The notes under the pieces: generated by a model
Seen by the model: the letters and a program-made list of their open reading frames with translations, nothing else
Databases searched by the model: none
Told to the model about the DNA's origin: nothing
Part shown: positions 1-9,980 of the stretch, piece by piece
Layout of the letters: the number at the start of each line of letters is the position of its first letter
Numbering within the stretch: the first letter of the stretch is position 1
Position numbers and translations under genes: made by a program
Origin: Tatumella citrea
Lineage (GTDB): Bacteria > Pseudomonadota > Gammaproteobacteria > Enterobacterales > Enterobacteriaceae
DNA length: 64,000 bases
Reading direction: 5' to 3'
Assembly (NCBI RefSeq): GCF_002163585.1
Contig: NZ_CP015579.1
Location: 992,001 to 1,056,000 of the forward strand

Positions 1-1
1 G

Positions 2-493
2 CAACAGCAAACCGGCCATTTGCCCTACAGTACTGAGCTGTATGGTATTGATTCACCGTGTGAAGTTAGCCGGGACGCACAGGGAGTTTACTGGCAGCCG
101 CAACCTTTTAGTCTGCCTCCATCTCTGGATGCGGTAGAACGCGGCCTGGAGATTAGCCTGCAACCGGCGGTCACGGGATGGTATACCGCTCAGTTCGCCG
201 GAGATATGCAGGCGGAATGGTTTGGTATGCCTGTGACTCTGTTGCAGGTATGGAATGAAGAAGATTTCAGTCGTGTTCAGGAAAATCTGATTGGTCATCT
301 GGTGATGAAACGACGTCTGAAGCAGAGCCCAACCTTATTTATTGCCGCCACCGACCATGACACCGAAATTATTTCGATATGCAATCTGAGCGGTGAAGTC
401 ATCAGAGAGGCGCTTGGTACAAAAAAACGTGAAGTTTTGTCTGAAACTGTCGATGATTTTCTTAACAAATTAGCTGTTGTTGTAACGAAATAG
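2..493 (+). CDS. syd: SecY-interacting protein Syd (5' end missing)
   Basis: Syd is a small cytosolic protein that binds SecY at the inner membrane and is thought to check the integrity of the translocon. The reading frame is open from the first bases of the window, and residues before the internal TTG at 20 (QQQTGH) align with the region before the conserved ELYG segment, so the true start lies upstream and roughly 20-25 residues are missing. Recognisable family segments are YWQPQPF, TQFAGDM-like QFAGDMQAEW, RVQENLIGHLV and ICNLSGEV. As in E. coli it is followed by csrB and yqcC. Identification by family resemblance is strong. Confidence 0.93.
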   Translation, partial: QQQTGHLPYSTELYGIDSPCEVSRDAQGVYWQPQPFSLPPSLDAVERGLEISLQPAVTGWYTAQFAGDMQAEWFGMPVTLLQVWNEEDFSRVQENLIGHLVMKRRLKQSPTLFIAATDHDTEIISICNLSGEVIREALGTKKREVLSETVDDFLNKLAVVVTK

Positions 494-513
494 CCCATTT
501 TATCCCGATTAAG

Positions 514-549
514 GCGTAAGAGATCACTTACTTTATATGTAAGAGATCA
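514..549. promoter_or_regulatory. GacA/UvrY-type operator plus a half-site upstream of csrB
   Basis: At 516-531 the sequence reads GTAAGAGATCACTTAC, which fits the TGTAAG-N6-CTTACA box recognised by UvrY/GacA response regulators. A second TGTAAGAGATCA half-site lies at 538-549, 22 bases further on. The box is about 170 bases upstream of the csrB promoter, the usual distance for UvrY activation of Csr RNAs in enterics. Binding itself is inferred. Confidence 0.75.
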
Positions 550-665
550 AAAAACAGACTTTGATCCGGTAAATTGCGTTATATATAAAACCTTATTTTT
601 TCAGTGGTTTAATTAAAAGTTATTGAAATATATAGATAAATCGGATTTTTTCAGTGAAAATTGTG

Positions 666-694
666 TTGCGAAAAATAGCAACTCTGCCAGAATA
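666..694 (+). promoter_or_regulatory. Probable csrB promoter
   Basis: A -35-like TTGCGA at 666-671 is followed after 16-17 bases by a -10-like CAGAAT/AGAATA at 688-694. This would start transcription near 700, just before the first GGA motifs of the csrB RNA. The hexamers are weak matches, as expected for a promoter that needs an activator. Confidence 0.5.
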
Positions 695-699
695 GCTTT

Positions 700-1010
700 C
701 ACGGGCAGGAAGCCAGGGATGATTAGGTTTTCAGGATGAAAACAACCCAGGGAGGGTGGTGTTTTTACAGGATGTAAGACACCGCAAGGTGAGTTAAGGA
801 AAAACTAGCCTGCTCTGATAAAGGGCGAATAACACCTCCGCAGGAGGGACAATTGCTGTAGTGGATGTATAGCACCTCAGTGGACCAGATTGCAGTCAGG
901 ATGACATTGCTAATGCTGAATAAGTCCAGTGAATTGCAGGGAGCACTAATGTAGCCGGATTGCTGCGAACAGATTGGGAGTACTGTTTTTTACAGTACTC
1001 CCTTTTTTTA
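700..1010 (+). ncRNA. csrB: CsrB regulatory RNA (CsrA-sequestering)
   Basis: This untranslated stretch lies between syd and yqcC, the csrB position in E. coli. It holds about a dozen GGA motifs, many in AGGATG, AGGGA or GGAGG contexts and several in loops of short hairpins (for example ACCC-AGGGAG-GGGT near 748-765), the signature of an RNA that titrates CsrA dimers. The last 75 bases closely match the E. coli csrB 3' end, including the CAGGGAGCA, TAGC-GGA-TGCTGCGAA and terminator segments. The 5' end is inferred from the promoter, giving about 310 nt, somewhat shorter than the 369 nt of E. coli. Confidence 0.9.
976..1010 (+). terminator. csrB intrinsic terminator
   Basis: A perfect 10-bp stem (GGGAGTACTG at 976-985 with CAGTACTCCC at 993-1002), a 7-base loop and a run of seven T. 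Confidence 0.95.
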
Positions 1011-1076
1011 TCTCCTCACTTTTATCCGATGCAATGTTATGCTGGCGCGGTTTTTATCAGTATTCAGGAGATACCT

Positions 1077-1406
1077 GTGACATCGCACCCGATTATTCAG
1101 CAGCGGCTGACTCAGCTGGAGCAGATTCTGCGTGACCATCAGTTATGGCAGCAGGAAGCCCCGGAACCACAAGCCCTGAACAGCGACCAGCCTTTCTGTC
1201 TGGATAAGCTGCACCCGTTGGAATGGCTACAATGGGTGTTGATTCCTCGTCTGACGGCCATGGTCGATGCCGGCGAAGATTTACCCGTCAATATGGTAGT
1301 CACTCCTTATTTTGAAATGGCACTGGAGCCGCATCTTAGTGTCCGCCCTGTATTATTAGTGACCTTAAGCCAGCTTGACGGTCTGTTTGCACAAGAATCT
1401 GTTTAA
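1077..1406 (+). CDS. yqcC: YqcC family protein
   Basis: A 109-residue cytosolic protein of the YqcC family, whose role is unknown. The chosen start is GTG at 1077, preceded by CAGGAGA; a longer frame back to 960 would run through the csrB terminator and is rejected. The protein is mostly helical, with a QLEQILRDHQLWQ segment near the N-terminus and a conserved PFCLDKLHPLEWLQWV segment in the middle. Its stop shares one base with the truC start (TAATG), so the two are almost certainly co-translated, as in E. coli. Confidence 0.85.
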   Translation: MTSHPIIQQRLTQLEQILRDHQLWQQEAPEPQALNSDQPFCLDKLHPLEWLQWVLIPRLTAMVDAGEDLPVNMVVTPYFEMALEPHLSVRPVLLVTLSQLDGLFAQESV

Positions 1407-2197
1407 TGCTTGAAATTATCTATCAGGATCAATGGCTGGTTGCGGTGAATAAACCAGCAGGGATGTTGGTTCACCGCAGCTGGCTGGATCGCCATGAAAC
1501 CCGCTTTGTTATGCAGACTCTGCGTGATCAGCTGGACCAGCACGTCTTTACCGTTCACCGGCTGGATCGTCCCACTTCCGGAGTATTGCTGTTTGCGTTG
1601 TCTGCAGATACTGCCAGACTGTTGTCCCAGCAATTTGAACAACATCAGATGCAGAAGACATACCATGCTATCGTGCGTGGCTGGCTTAATGAGGAAGGAG
1701 TCCTCGATTATCCTTTGATGGAAGAGCTGGATAAAATCGCTGATAAACATTCACAGGCCCCGCGTGAAGCTCAACCGGCGGTGACCGGCTATCAGCCACT
1801 GGCACACGCAGAGTTGCCGGTGCCGGTCGGCCGTTACGATAGTTGTCGTTACACACTAATGGAACTCAGCCCGCGTACTGGCAGGAAACATCAGCTGCGC
1901 CGGCATATGTCTCATCTCAGGCATCCTATCATCGGTGACAGCAGGCACGGTGATTTACGACAAAATCGCGGCGCAGCCGAACACTTTGGCTGCAAACGGC
2001 TGATGTTACACGCCAGCCGTCTGGAGTTGACTCATCCTGTCACCGGCGAAATATTGCAGTTGCAGGCCGGACCCGATAGTGTCTGGCTACAGGCTTTTGA
2101 GCACTTTGGCTGGCAGGCGTTACTGTCAAAATTACCCGCCGCAACATACGCTGAGCAGGGAAACAGCAGTGACCCTGAGCACACAGAGGAAAGTTAA
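1406..2197 (+). CDS. truC: tRNA pseudouridine(65) synthase TruC
   Basis: TruC converts uridine 65 of certain tRNAs to pseudouridine. The 263-residue length fits the family (260 in E. coli). The RluA-type catalytic motif [12 protein letters not shown] is near residues 51-62, with the catalytic aspartate in HRLD; the downstream family segment [24 protein letters not shown] is also present in full. The gene starts at the ATG overlapping the yqcC stop and its own stop overlaps the yqcA ATG, giving a tightly coupled yqcC-truC-yqcA set. Confidence 0.95.
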   Translation: MLEIIYQDQWLVAVNKPAGMLVHRSWLDRHETRFVMQTLRDQLDQHVFTVHRLDRPTSGVLLFALSADTARLLSQQFEQHQMQKTYHAIVRGWLNEEGVLDYPLMEELDKIADKHSQAPREAQPAVTGYQPLAHAELPVPVGRYDSCRYTLMELSPRTGRKHQLRRHMSHLRHPIIGDSRHGDLRQNRGAAEHFGCKRLMLHASRLELTHPVTGEILQLQAGPDSVWLQAFEHFGWQALLSKLPAATYAEQGNSSDPEHTEES

Positions 2198-2643
2198 TGG
2201 CTAATATCGGAATTTATGTAGGCACTGTTTATGGTAACGCATTGCTGGTGGCTGAAGAGGCAGAGCCGTTGCTGGTCGGGGCCGGTCATCAGGTACAAAT
2301 CTTTGAGGAGCCTGAGCTGAGTCAGTGGCTGGATGAGAGCATTAATATCCGGTTGATTATTACCTCTACCACAGGCCAGGGAGAGTTTCCTGAATCGATC
2401 GCCGGACTGTTTTATTCGATAAAAGAAACGCTGGGTTATCAGCCTTCCATCCGCTACGGCATCATTGCTCTGGGCGATAGCAGCTACGAGAATTTCTCTG
2501 CGGCGGGCCTGTCTTTTGATGAGCTTCTTCAGGAACACCAGGCACAACGCATCGGTGACGTTCTGCTGATTGATGCCGGTGAGCATCCGGAACCCGAGGA
2601 AGTTGCCTTGCCCTGGATTGAACAGTGGGCCAGCCTGCTGTAG
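2197..2643 (+). CDS. yqcA: Flavodoxin YqcA
   Basis: A short-chain flavodoxin of 148 residues that would bind FMN and carry electrons in the cytosol; the partner is not established. The N-terminal [18 protein letters not shown] matches the phosphate-binding loop, [11 protein letters not shown] the second flavin loop, and [14 protein letters not shown] the third. It is the last gene of the yqcC-truC-yqcA group and ends only 23 bases from the barA stop on the other strand. Confidence 0.9.
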   Translation: MANIGIYVGTVYGNALLVAEEAEPLLVGAGHQVQIFEEPELSQWLDESINIRLIITSTTGQGEFPESIAGLFYSIKETLGYQPSIRYGIIALGDSSYENFSAAGLSFDELLQEHQAQRIGDVLLIDAGEHPEPEEVALPWIEQWASLL

Positions 2644-2666
2644 CCCACGACCAGCCAAAGCGATGG

Positions 2667-5393
2667 CTACTCCTTAGCCAGCCAGTGGTTTCCTGCCACC
2701 AGTACCTTTTCGGTTTCATCAAGCAGTTCAAAGATCTCCGGTTCCAGTTGCCGGGGATCAGGCTCCTGGCGTAATGCCTCTTCCAGCCTTCTGCAACATT
2801 GCTGCAACTGTGGTACACCGCAATAAGCGCAGCTGCCATGCAGTTTGTGTACCTGATGCAAAATATTCTGATGAGACTCAGGTAGCAGTGGCCCGTTAAG
2901 TGCCTGCTGTACGCCGGGCAACGAATTCAGCAGCATTTGTAACATCTCTTTTGCCAGCTCAGTTTTTCCGGCAACACGCTGCAGGGCCAGTGGCCAGTCA
3001 ATGACGCTGGCTGGCGAGGGTGAAATTTTTTCTGGTTGCTGCCGGGCATAACGGGATAACAGCCGGTAGAGAATTTTTTCATTGACCGGTTTAGCCAGTG
3101 ACTCATTCATTCCGGATGCCAAAAATTGCTGTTGTTGCTTTTCCACAGGAAAAGCGGTGACAGCGATGACAGGAGTGTGTTTATGCAAAGGCAATTCACG
3201 GATTTGTGTACTGGCCTGTAAACCATCGATCTCCGGCATCTGAACATCCATCAGAATCACATCCAGAGGCTGCTGGCATGCCACCGCAATAGCCTCTTTA
3301 GCACTCTTACACAATATGCAGTGAGTCACCTGATCTTTAAGCAGTGCGCCAATCAGTTTCAGGTTAGCCGCGTTGTCATCCACCGCTAATACGGTGAGCG
3401 GCAGGCGAGGGGGAGCAATCAGCGGTATCTCCTGTCGGGCCGGAATTGGCTGTTGTCGCAGTGCCAGTATGATTTGGTGAAGCGTCAGGGGTTTTACTAT
3501 GACCCACATCCCTTCCCGTTTGAGTTTTTCGGCATTGAGCATCAGCGTGGCCGGCAGCAGCATAATAATATGCCGGGCATGTTGATAAAGTATCTCTCTG
3601 AGACGGGAAGAGAGGAGTTGCTGTGGCGTCAGGTCGGCGGGGACCGCATATATCAGCCAGTCAGCCTGCTTAGCAGGCAGTTGCTGCAACGTCTGAAAAT
3701 GTTGTACCTGCCATGGCAACCCACTCAGTGCGATACTACCATCACAGGCTGCTTGCGGATGAGATTCAACATAACAGAGACGTTGGCCACCGACTGCAGG
3801 TGACTCAGTGGCTGCTGCCGGGATTTGCGGACTGAGAGGCAGTGTCAGCAAAACCGTGAATATTGTGCCCTGCGGGTAATGATGGCTGACTTCAATAGAA
3901 CCTGCCATTTCATGTACCAACTGACGGGTAATTTCCAGCCCCAGACCTGTGCCGCCATGACGACGTGAGATACTGGCATCAGCCTGGCTGAATGCATCAA
4001 AAATTCGTTCCTTTTGTTCTCCGGTAATGCCAATGCCAGTATCACTTACCTGTAATTGCAAAGTGATCTCACCAGACTGTTGATGAAGGAGTGAAATTAC
4101 TACTCTGACTGTTCCGTTGGCGGTGAATTTGATGGCATTGTCGATCAAATTAATGAATATTTGCCGGAAACGCAGCGGGTCACCGATCAGGTTATCGGGC
4201 AGTTGCGGGTCAATACTGACAGTCAGTTCCAGCCCTTTATCATGAGCGGCAGGAGCCAGAAGCCTCAGTGTTTCATCGAAGGTTGAACGTAACGGAAACG
4301 GAATCGATTCCAGCGTCAGCCGTCCTGCTTCGAGTTTTGAAAAATCCAGTACATCGTTAATGATAGTCAGCAAATGACCGGCTGAACGCTCGATGGTTTG
4401 CAGATAATCGCGTTGTGTCTCATCCAGTGGCGTTTTGAGTAACTGACGGCTGAAACCGATCACGCCGTTAAGCGGGGTACGTAATTCATGCGACATTGTT
4501 GCCAGAAACTCAGATTTTACCCGTACTACCTGCTGTGCTCTTTTGTTCGCCAGATCCAGCTCCACATTACGAATTTCCAGTTGTTCCAGAGTTTCCCGTA
4601 AATCTGAGGTCGCCTGACTGATGCTTTCCTGCATCTCTTCATGATATTCACCCAGAGAGGCAGCCATTCCGTTAATCCCTTTTTGCAGCAGGCTGAGCTC
4701 ACCAGGAACAGTACCGGTGACTCTGCTACTCAGATGGCCGCGACCAATCCGGTCAACAGTCAGAGCCATTTTACGAATGGGGATTGTGATATCACGACTT
4801 AAGCGCCAGGCAATCAGTAATGCGGCGCCCAGACTGGTTAACAGTAATAACGCAGAAATAAAAATCTCCTGGTACTGCTCCAACTGGATAGCCCGTAAAT
4901 CGAGTTCAATGGCCACATAGCCAAGGATATTCTTCTCTTTTCTGCCACTTTCCGGTGGTGATTTTTCCGTATCATGCCCCTCAGAAATTATCGGGGTACG
5001 TAAGATGGCTAAGTTTCCCTGACGGATCATAACAACACCGTCAGTGAATGGGGTGGTGTGGTCGCTCATCATCAGTGCCGTGTTTTGATTTCTGTTCGAA
5101 CTGACATACAGCTGTTTTTGGTTGTCGAACACGGTAATGGCACGGACAATAGAAGAATGGCGTCGGTGCAACAGACTGACCAGATTTCGAATCGCATCTT
5201 TGTCATAATAGGTCATGCCGTATTCGCAGGAGACCGCCAGAGGTTCTATGATATTAGTACCCGCAAATAACAGCTGGCGTTGCAATTCACTATAACGATG
5301 AACGACAAACCAGGAACTCATTAACAGACCAAGGGCTAAGGTCGGCGCCAGAGTCAGCAGGATCATCCGCGCGCGCAGGCTAAGTTTAGTCAT
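2667..5393 (-). CDS. barA: Hybrid sensor histidine kinase BarA
   Basis: BarA is the inner-membrane sensor (known to respond to short-chain carboxylates) that phosphorylates UvrY, which in turn activates csrB. From the ATG at 5393 the protein has 908 residues: a first membrane segment near 10-31, a periplasmic sensor loop, a second segment near 178-197, HAMP, the HisKA box SHELRTPLNG with His302, an ATPase domain with DTGIGI and GGTGLGL, a receiver with Asp716 (VILMDVQMPEIDG) and a C-terminal HPt domain with His849 in HKLHGS. All phosphorelay residues are intact. An upstream extension of 24 residues is possible in frame, but MTKLSLRARM matches the known N-terminus. It is divergent from rlmD. 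Confidence 0.96.
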   Translation of the reverse strand: MTKLSLRARMILLTLAPTLALGLLMSSWFVVHRYSELQRQLLFAGTNIIEPLAVSCEYGMTYYDKDAIRNLVSLLHRRHSSIVRAITVFDNQKQLYVSSNRNQNTALMMSDHTTPFTDGVVMIRQGNLAILRTPIISEGHDTEKSPPESGRKEKNILGYVAIELDLRAIQLEQYQEIFISALLLLTSLGAALLIAWRLSRDITIPIRKMALTVDRIGRGHLSSRVTGTVPGELSLLQKGINGMAASLGEYHEEMQESISQATSDLRETLEQLEIRNVELDLANKRAQQVVRVKSEFLATMSHELRTPLNGVIGFSRQLLKTPLDETQRDYLQTIERSAGHLLTIINDVLDFSKLEAGRLTLESIPFPLRSTFDETLRLLAPAAHDKGLELTVSIDPQLPDNLIGDPLRFRQIFINLIDNAIKFTANGTVRVVISLLHQQSGEITLQLQVSDTGIGITGEQKERIFDAFSQADASISRRHGGTGLGLEITRQLVHEMAGSIEVSHHYPQGTIFTVLLTLPLSPQIPAAATESPAVGGQRLCYVESHPQAACDGSIALSGLPWQVQHFQTLQQLPAKQADWLIYAVPADLTPQQLLSSRLREILYQHARHIIMLLPATLMLNAEKLKREGMWVIVKPLTLHQIILALRQQPIPARQEIPLIAPPRLPLTVLAVDDNAANLKLIGALLKDQVTHCILCKSAKEAIAVACQQPLDVILMDVQMPEIDGLQASTQIRELPLHKHTPVIAVTAFPVEKQQQQFLASGMNESLAKPVNEKILYRLLSRYARQQPEKISPSPASVIDWPLALQRVAGKTELAKEMLQMLLNSLPGVQQALNGPLLPESHQNILHQVHKLHGSCAYCGVPQLQQCCRRLEEALRQEPDPRQLEPEIFELLDETEKVLVAGNHWLAKE

Positions 5394-5493
5394 AATTTTT
5401 ACGGTTGATGTGTTCCATCCGCTCCCTGAAATTTGCCGGTCTTTGGCCCGGCAGCTGTTGGGCAATGTGTAATATTAAGAGAATAAATAACTG

Positions 5494-6810
5494 ATGGTGC
5501 AATTTTACTCGTCTGCAAAGCGTACCCGCCCGCAAAAAGAGCTGGAGGTTACCATTGATGAACTCGATCCTTTTGGTCAGGGAGTCGCCCGCCATCAGGG
5601 AAAAACGTTGTTTGTCAGTGGGGCGCTACCGGGGGAAAAAGTCCGCGTGACGGTACTGGAAGATAAGCGTCAGTTTTCCCGGGGCAAAGCGACCCGTTTG
5701 TTGAGCAAGAGTCCACAGCGTGTTGCACCACGATGTCAGCACTTTGGTGTTTGTGGAGGTTGTCAGCAACAACATGCAACCGAAGAGCTGCAACAACAAA
5801 GTAAAGCCCGGGCACTGCAACGTATGCTGAGTCAGTCTACTGGTCAGAATATCACCGTTGAAAAAATTATCAGTGCCGATGAATGGCATTATCGCCGTCG
5901 GGCCCGTCTGAGTTTACGGTGGAATAAGCAGCAGCAACAACTGGACATGGGGTTTCGCAAAAATGGCAGCAATGACATCGTTAATATCAGCCAGTGCCCT
6001 GTACTGGTGCAACCACTGACACAGTTACTACCGGAACTGCGCCAATGTTTAACTGAATTACAGGGTGTTCGTCAGTTGGGACACCTTGAGCTGGTTCAGG
6101 CAGATAACACGACTGTGCTGGTATTGCGTCATCTGAAACCATTTTCTGTCGCAGATTTAGCAAAACTGGAACGATTTTCGCAGAGTCATCAACTGACATT
6201 GTTTTTTGCTGCTGACAGTGACACTCTGCAACATATTTGTGGAGAAATGCCTTATTATCAGTCGCATAACCTTAAATTGTCGTTCAGTCCTCAGGATTTT
6301 ATTCAGGTCAATGACAAGGTCAACCAACAGATGGTGGCGACAGCCATCGACTGGCTGGCACTGCAGCCAGGCGATCGGGTATTAGATCTGTTTTGTGGTA
6401 TGGGTAATTTCACCCTGCCATTAGGAAAATTTGTAGAAAATGTGGTTGGTGTGGAAGGGGTTGCAGCTTTAGTCCGGCAGGCAGCGTATAATGCGCAGGA
6501 TAATGATTTGCAGAATGTCACATTCTTCCAGCACGATTTAGAGCAGGATGTGGCTGAGCAGTCCTGGGCAACACAAGGATTCAGCAAGATATTACTCGAC
6601 CCGGCCAGAGCCGGCGCGGCAGGAATAATGTCACATATCATCGCTCTGGCACCTGAGCGAATTGTGTATGTTTCCTGTAACCCTGCAACACTGGCGCGTG
6701 ACAGCGAGCCACTGTTGGCGGCAGGGTATACTCCGCAACGGGTTGCAATGCTGGATATGTTTCCCCACACCAGCCATCTGGAATCAATGGTGCTGTTTAG
6801 CAGAACCTAA
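5494..6810 (+). CDS. rlmD: 23S rRNA (uracil-1939-C5) methyltransferase RlmD
   Basis: RlmD methylates U1939 of 23S rRNA using S-adenosylmethionine and carries a [4Fe-4S] cluster. The 438-residue protein has an N-terminal TRAM domain, the cluster cysteines Cys81, Cys87 and Cys90 in [10 protein letters not shown] with a fourth in ISQCPVL, the AdoMet motif [15 protein letters not shown], and the catalytic cysteine in [12 protein letters not shown] near the C-terminus. It is divergent from barA with about 100 bases between them, and is followed after 32 bases by relA, as in E. coli. Confidence 0.97.
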   Translation: MVQFYSSAKRTRPQKELEVTIDELDPFGQGVARHQGKTLFVSGALPGEKVRVTVLEDKRQFSRGKATRLLSKSPQRVAPRCQHFGVCGGCQQQHATEELQQQSKARALQRMLSQSTGQNITVEKIISADEWHYRRRARLSLRWNKQQQQLDMGFRKNGSNDIVNISQCPVLVQPLTQLLPELRQCLTELQGVRQLGHLELVQADNTTVLVLRHLKPFSVADLAKLERFSQSHQLTLFFAADSDTLQHICGEMPYYQSHNLKLSFSPQDFIQVNDKVNQQMVATAIDWLALQPGDRVLDLFCGMGNFTLPLGKFVENVVGVEGVAALVRQAAYNAQDNDLQNVTFFQHDLEQDVAEQSWATQGFSKILLDPARAGAAGIMSHIIALAPERIVYVSCNPATLARDSEPLLAAGYTPQRVAMLDMFPHTSHLESMVLFSRT

Positions 6811-6842
6811 ACGACCTGACTGGTCGTCATGCAGGAGAAGTT

Positions 6843-9077
6843 ATGGTTGCGGTAAGAAGTGCGCATATGAATACGGCGGGGGAATTTGCCCTCGAACAGT
6901 GGATCGCCAGTCTCGGGATTGCCAATGAGCAGTCCTGTCAGCGTCTGGCGGACTGCTGGCGTTATTGCGAAACGGAAACCAGCCACCATCCGCTTCAACC
7001 CATGCTGCTGTGGCGTGGTATTGAGATGGTTGAAATTCTGACTGAACTCAGTATGGACAACGATACGTTACGGGCGGCGTTATTATTCCCGCTGGCAAAC
7101 GAGAATGTCGTCACTGAAGAGCAGTTAGAAGAGCGTTTTGGCAAAGGGATCGTTTCGCTGGTACATGGTGTGCGTGATATGGATGCCATCCGCCAGCTAA
7201 AAGCCACACATAATGACTCCATGGCTTCAGAGCAGGTGGATAATGTTCGCCGCATGCTGCTTGCCATGGTGGAAGATTTCCGTTGTGTGGTCATTAAACT
7301 GGCCGAACGGGTCGCACATCTGCGGGAAATGAAAGACGCCCCGGAAGATGAACGGGTTCTTGCCGCTAAAGAGAGTACCAATATTTATGCTCCTCTGGCC
7401 AACCGACTGGGTATTGGTCAGCTGAAATGGGAGCTGGAAGATTACTGCTTCCGTTACCTTCACCCGGATGAATATAAGCGTATTGCCAAACTGCTGCATG
7501 AGCGGCGGATTGACCGTGAACAGTATATTGAGAATTTCGTCGACAGCCTGCGCCAGGAAATAGCCCGCGAAGGTGTGCGTGCCGAAGTTTATGGCCGGCC
7601 AAAGCACATTTACAGCATCTGGCGTAAGATGCAGAAAAAATCGCTCTCTTTCGATGAACTGTTCGATGTGCGTGCGGTACGAATTGTGGCTGACCGGCTT
7701 CAGGATTGTTACGGTGCATTGGGGATTGTTCACACCCTTTACCGGCATCTGCCCAGTGAATTCGATGATTACGTAGCTAACCCGAAACCTAATGGTTACC
7801 AGTCAATTCATACTGTCGTGTTGGGCCCTAAGGGAAAAACAGTAGAGATTCAGATCCGAACCCGGCAAATGCATGAAGATGCTGAACTGGGGGTTGCGGC
7901 ACACTGGAAATACAAAGAAGGTCCGGGGATTACCAGTGCACGCGGAGCCGCGGGGCATGAGGAGCGGATAGCCTGGTTACGCCGTCTGATCGCCTGGCAG
8001 GAAGAAATGGCGGACAGTGGTGAAATGCTGGAAGAGGTCCGCAGCCAGGTGTTTGATGACCGGGTGTATGTGTTTACCCCGAAAGGCGATGTTATCGATT
8101 TACCGGCAGGCTCGACACCACTGGATTTTGCTTATCACATTCACAGTGATATTGGTCATCGTTGTATTGGTGCCAAAATCAGCGGGCGAATTGTGCCTTT
8201 CACCTATCAGTTGCAAATGGGTGACCAGGTCGAAGTCATTACCCAGAAACAACCAAACCCAAGCAGGGACTGGCTGAATCCCAATCTGGGATATATCACA
8301 ACCAGTCGTGGCCGGGCAAAAGTTCATGCGTGGTTCCGTAAACAGGACAGGGACAAAAATATCCTTGCCGGACGGCAGATTCTTGACAGCGAGCTGAGCC
8401 ATATGGATATCAGCCTTAAAGAGGCGGAAAAGCTGCTGTTGCCTCGTTATAACATGACTTCAATGGATGAAGTGCTTGCTGCGATTGGTGGCGGTGATAT
8501 TCGTCTTAACCAGATGGTTAATTTCCTGCAAGGAAAACTGAATAAGCCGACTGCCGAAGAAGAAGACCGTATTGCGTTACGTCAGTTAACCCAGAAAAGC
8601 CACAACCCTCAGCACGCGCACAAAGAGAGTGGGCGGGTGGTGGTAGAAGGGGTGGGCAACCTGATGCACCATATTGCCCGTTGCTGTCAGCCAATTCCGG
8701 GCGATGATATCGTCGGATTTATCACTCAGGGGCGGGGGATTTCAATTCACCGTGCTGACTGTGATCAACTGGCAGAACTGATGAATCATGCTCCTGAACG
8801 TATTGTCGATGCTGTCTGGGGAGAAAGTTACTCCAGTGGTTATTCGCTGGTAGTCAGGGTAGTTGCGAACGACCGTAGTGGTTTGCTGCGTGATATCACT
8901 ACCATTCTGGCCAATGAAAAGGTGAATGTACTGGGTGTGTCCAGTCACAGCGATACCAAAAAGCAGCTGGCAACTATCGATATGGACATTGAAATTTATA
9001 ACCAGCAGGTACTGGGGCGGATTCTGGCACGTCTGAACCAGGTTCCGGACATTATCGACGCCAAACGCCGTCATTAA
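6843..9077 (+). CDS. relA: GTP pyrophosphokinase RelA
   Basis: RelA makes (p)ppGpp on ribosomes stalled by uncharged tRNA. The 744-residue length equals that of E. coli. Visible are the inactive hydrolase-like N-terminal domain, the synthetase domain with the catalytic EFDDY and NPKPNGYQSIHT segments, the TGS domain starting at DRVYVFTPKGD, the zinc-finger region with RCCQPIPGD and the C-terminal ACT/RRM domain (SLVVRVVANDRSGLLRDI). As expected for RelA rather than SpoT, the N-terminal domain lacks the HD metal-binding pair. The ATG at 6843 has AGGAGAAG just upstream. Confidence 0.97.
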   Translation: MVAVRSAHMNTAGEFALEQWIASLGIANEQSCQRLADCWRYCETETSHHPLQPMLLWRGIEMVEILTELSMDNDTLRAALLFPLANENVVTEEQLEERFGKGIVSLVHGVRDMDAIRQLKATHNDSMASEQVDNVRRMLLAMVEDFRCVVIKLAERVAHLREMKDAPEDERVLAAKESTNIYAPLANRLGIGQLKWELEDYCFRYLHPDEYKRIAKLLHERRIDREQYIENFVDSLRQEIAREGVRAEVYGRPKHIYSIWRKMQKKSLSFDELFDVRAVRIVADRLQDCYGALGIVHTLYRHLPSEFDDYVANPKPNGYQSIHTVVLGPKGKTVEIQIRTRQMHEDAELGVAAHWKYKEGPGITSARGAAGHEERIAWLRRLIAWQEEMADSGEMLEEVRSQVFDDRVYVFTPKGDVIDLPAGSTPLDFAYHIHSDIGHRCIGAKISGRIVPFTYQLQMGDQVEVITQKQPNPSRDWLNPNLGYITTSRGRAKVHAWFRKQDRDKNILAGRQILDSELSHMDISLKEAEKLLLPRYNMTSMDEVLAAIGGGDIRLNQMVNFLQGKLNKPTAEEEDRIALRQLTQKSHNPQHAHKESGRVVVEGVGNLMHHIARCCQPIPGDDIVGFITQGRGISIHRADCDQLAELMNHAPERIVDAVWGESYSSGYSLVVRVVANDRSGLLRDITTILANEKVNVLGVSSHSDTKKQLATIDMDIEIYNQQVLGRILARLNQVPDIIDAKRRH

Positions 9078-9155
9078 CCTGTCACAGTGCGGTGACTCTG
9101 TGCTGCCAGAGTCACCGCGATAGTCTGCTCACCCTCCTGATTTCCGGACTGACCA

Positions 9156-9962
9156 ATGAATGAATCACAAACTGCTCTTCAACGCCTGCTAACCATCATG
9201 CAACAGCTACGGGACCCACAGCAGGGCTGCCCGTGGGATAAACAGCAAACCTTTGACAGTATTGCCCCCTATACCCTGGAAGAGACCTATGAAGTTCTGG
9301 ACGCAATTTCCCGCAAAGATTTTGTCGGTTTGCAGGAAGAACTGGGGGATTTACTGTTTCAGGTAGTGTTTTACGCTCAGATGGCCGGAGAGCAACAGCT
9401 GTTTGACTTTTCGGATGTATGTAACAGTATAAGTGCCAAGCTTGAGCGCCGTCATCCGCATATTTTTGCCGGCAATGACAGGCAAGATATCGCAGAGATT
9501 AACCATCACTGGGAGCAACTGAAACAGCAGGAACGCCAGGACAAAGCACTCTCTTCTGCGCTGGATGATATACCGCGTGCGATGCCAGCCTTAATGCGGG
9601 CTTATAAAATCCAGAAACGCTGTAGTCATGTCGGATTTGACTGGAAGGAAACCGGCCCCGTACTGGATAAAGTGCACGAAGAAATTGCTGAAGTGATGGA
9701 AGAAGCAAACCGCCCAGTCATTAATCCACAACGACTGGAAGAGGAGATTGGTGATCTGCTGTTTGCCACGGTCAACCTGTCCCGTCATCTTGGCAGTAAG
9801 GCAGAAACGGCATTACAAAAAGCCAACGATAAATTTGAAAAGCGTTTTCGCCAGGTAGAACAGATTATTGCCGATCAAGGGATGACGATGCAGGAAGCCA
9901 GCCTGCAGCAAATGGAAGACGCATGGCAACAGGTAAAAAGCCTGGAAAAGGCAGTTTGCTGA
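9156..9962 (+). CDS. mazG: Nucleoside triphosphate pyrophosphohydrolase MazG
   Basis: MazG hydrolyses NTPs and dNTPs to monophosphates and pyrophosphate and is linked to ppGpp control. The 268-residue protein contains the usual tandem MazG repeats: LRDPQQGCPWDKQQTFDSIAPYTLEE with EELGDLLFQVVFYAQ in the first half, and EIAEVMEEAN with EEIGDLLFATVNLSRHL in the second. The EExxE and ExxD metal ligands are present in both halves. It follows relA with a 78-base gap; the mazEF toxin-antitoxin pair found here in E. coli is absent. Confidence 0.95.
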   Translation: MNESQTALQRLLTIMQQLRDPQQGCPWDKQQTFDSIAPYTLEETYEVLDAISRKDFVGLQEELGDLLFQVVFYAQMAGEQQLFDFSDVCNSISAKLERRHPHIFAGNDRQDIAEINHHWEQLKQQERQDKALSSALDDIPRAMPALMRAYKIQKRCSHVGFDWKETGPVLDKVHEEIAEVMEEANRPVINPQRLEEEIGDLLFATVNLSRHLGSKAETALQKANDKFEKRFRQVEQIIADQGMTMQEASLQQMEDAWQQVKSLEKAVC

Positions 9963-9980
9963 ATATCCTCTGAGAAACAT

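Noticed and set aside
960-1076. Longer N-terminus for YqcC starting at 960
   Set aside because: It would translate through the csrB terminator hairpin and has no family match; GTG 1077 has a good ribosome-binding site.
6303-6770. 155-residue open frame antisense to rlmD
   Set aside because: Fully overlaps the RlmD methyltransferase domain and resembles no protein.
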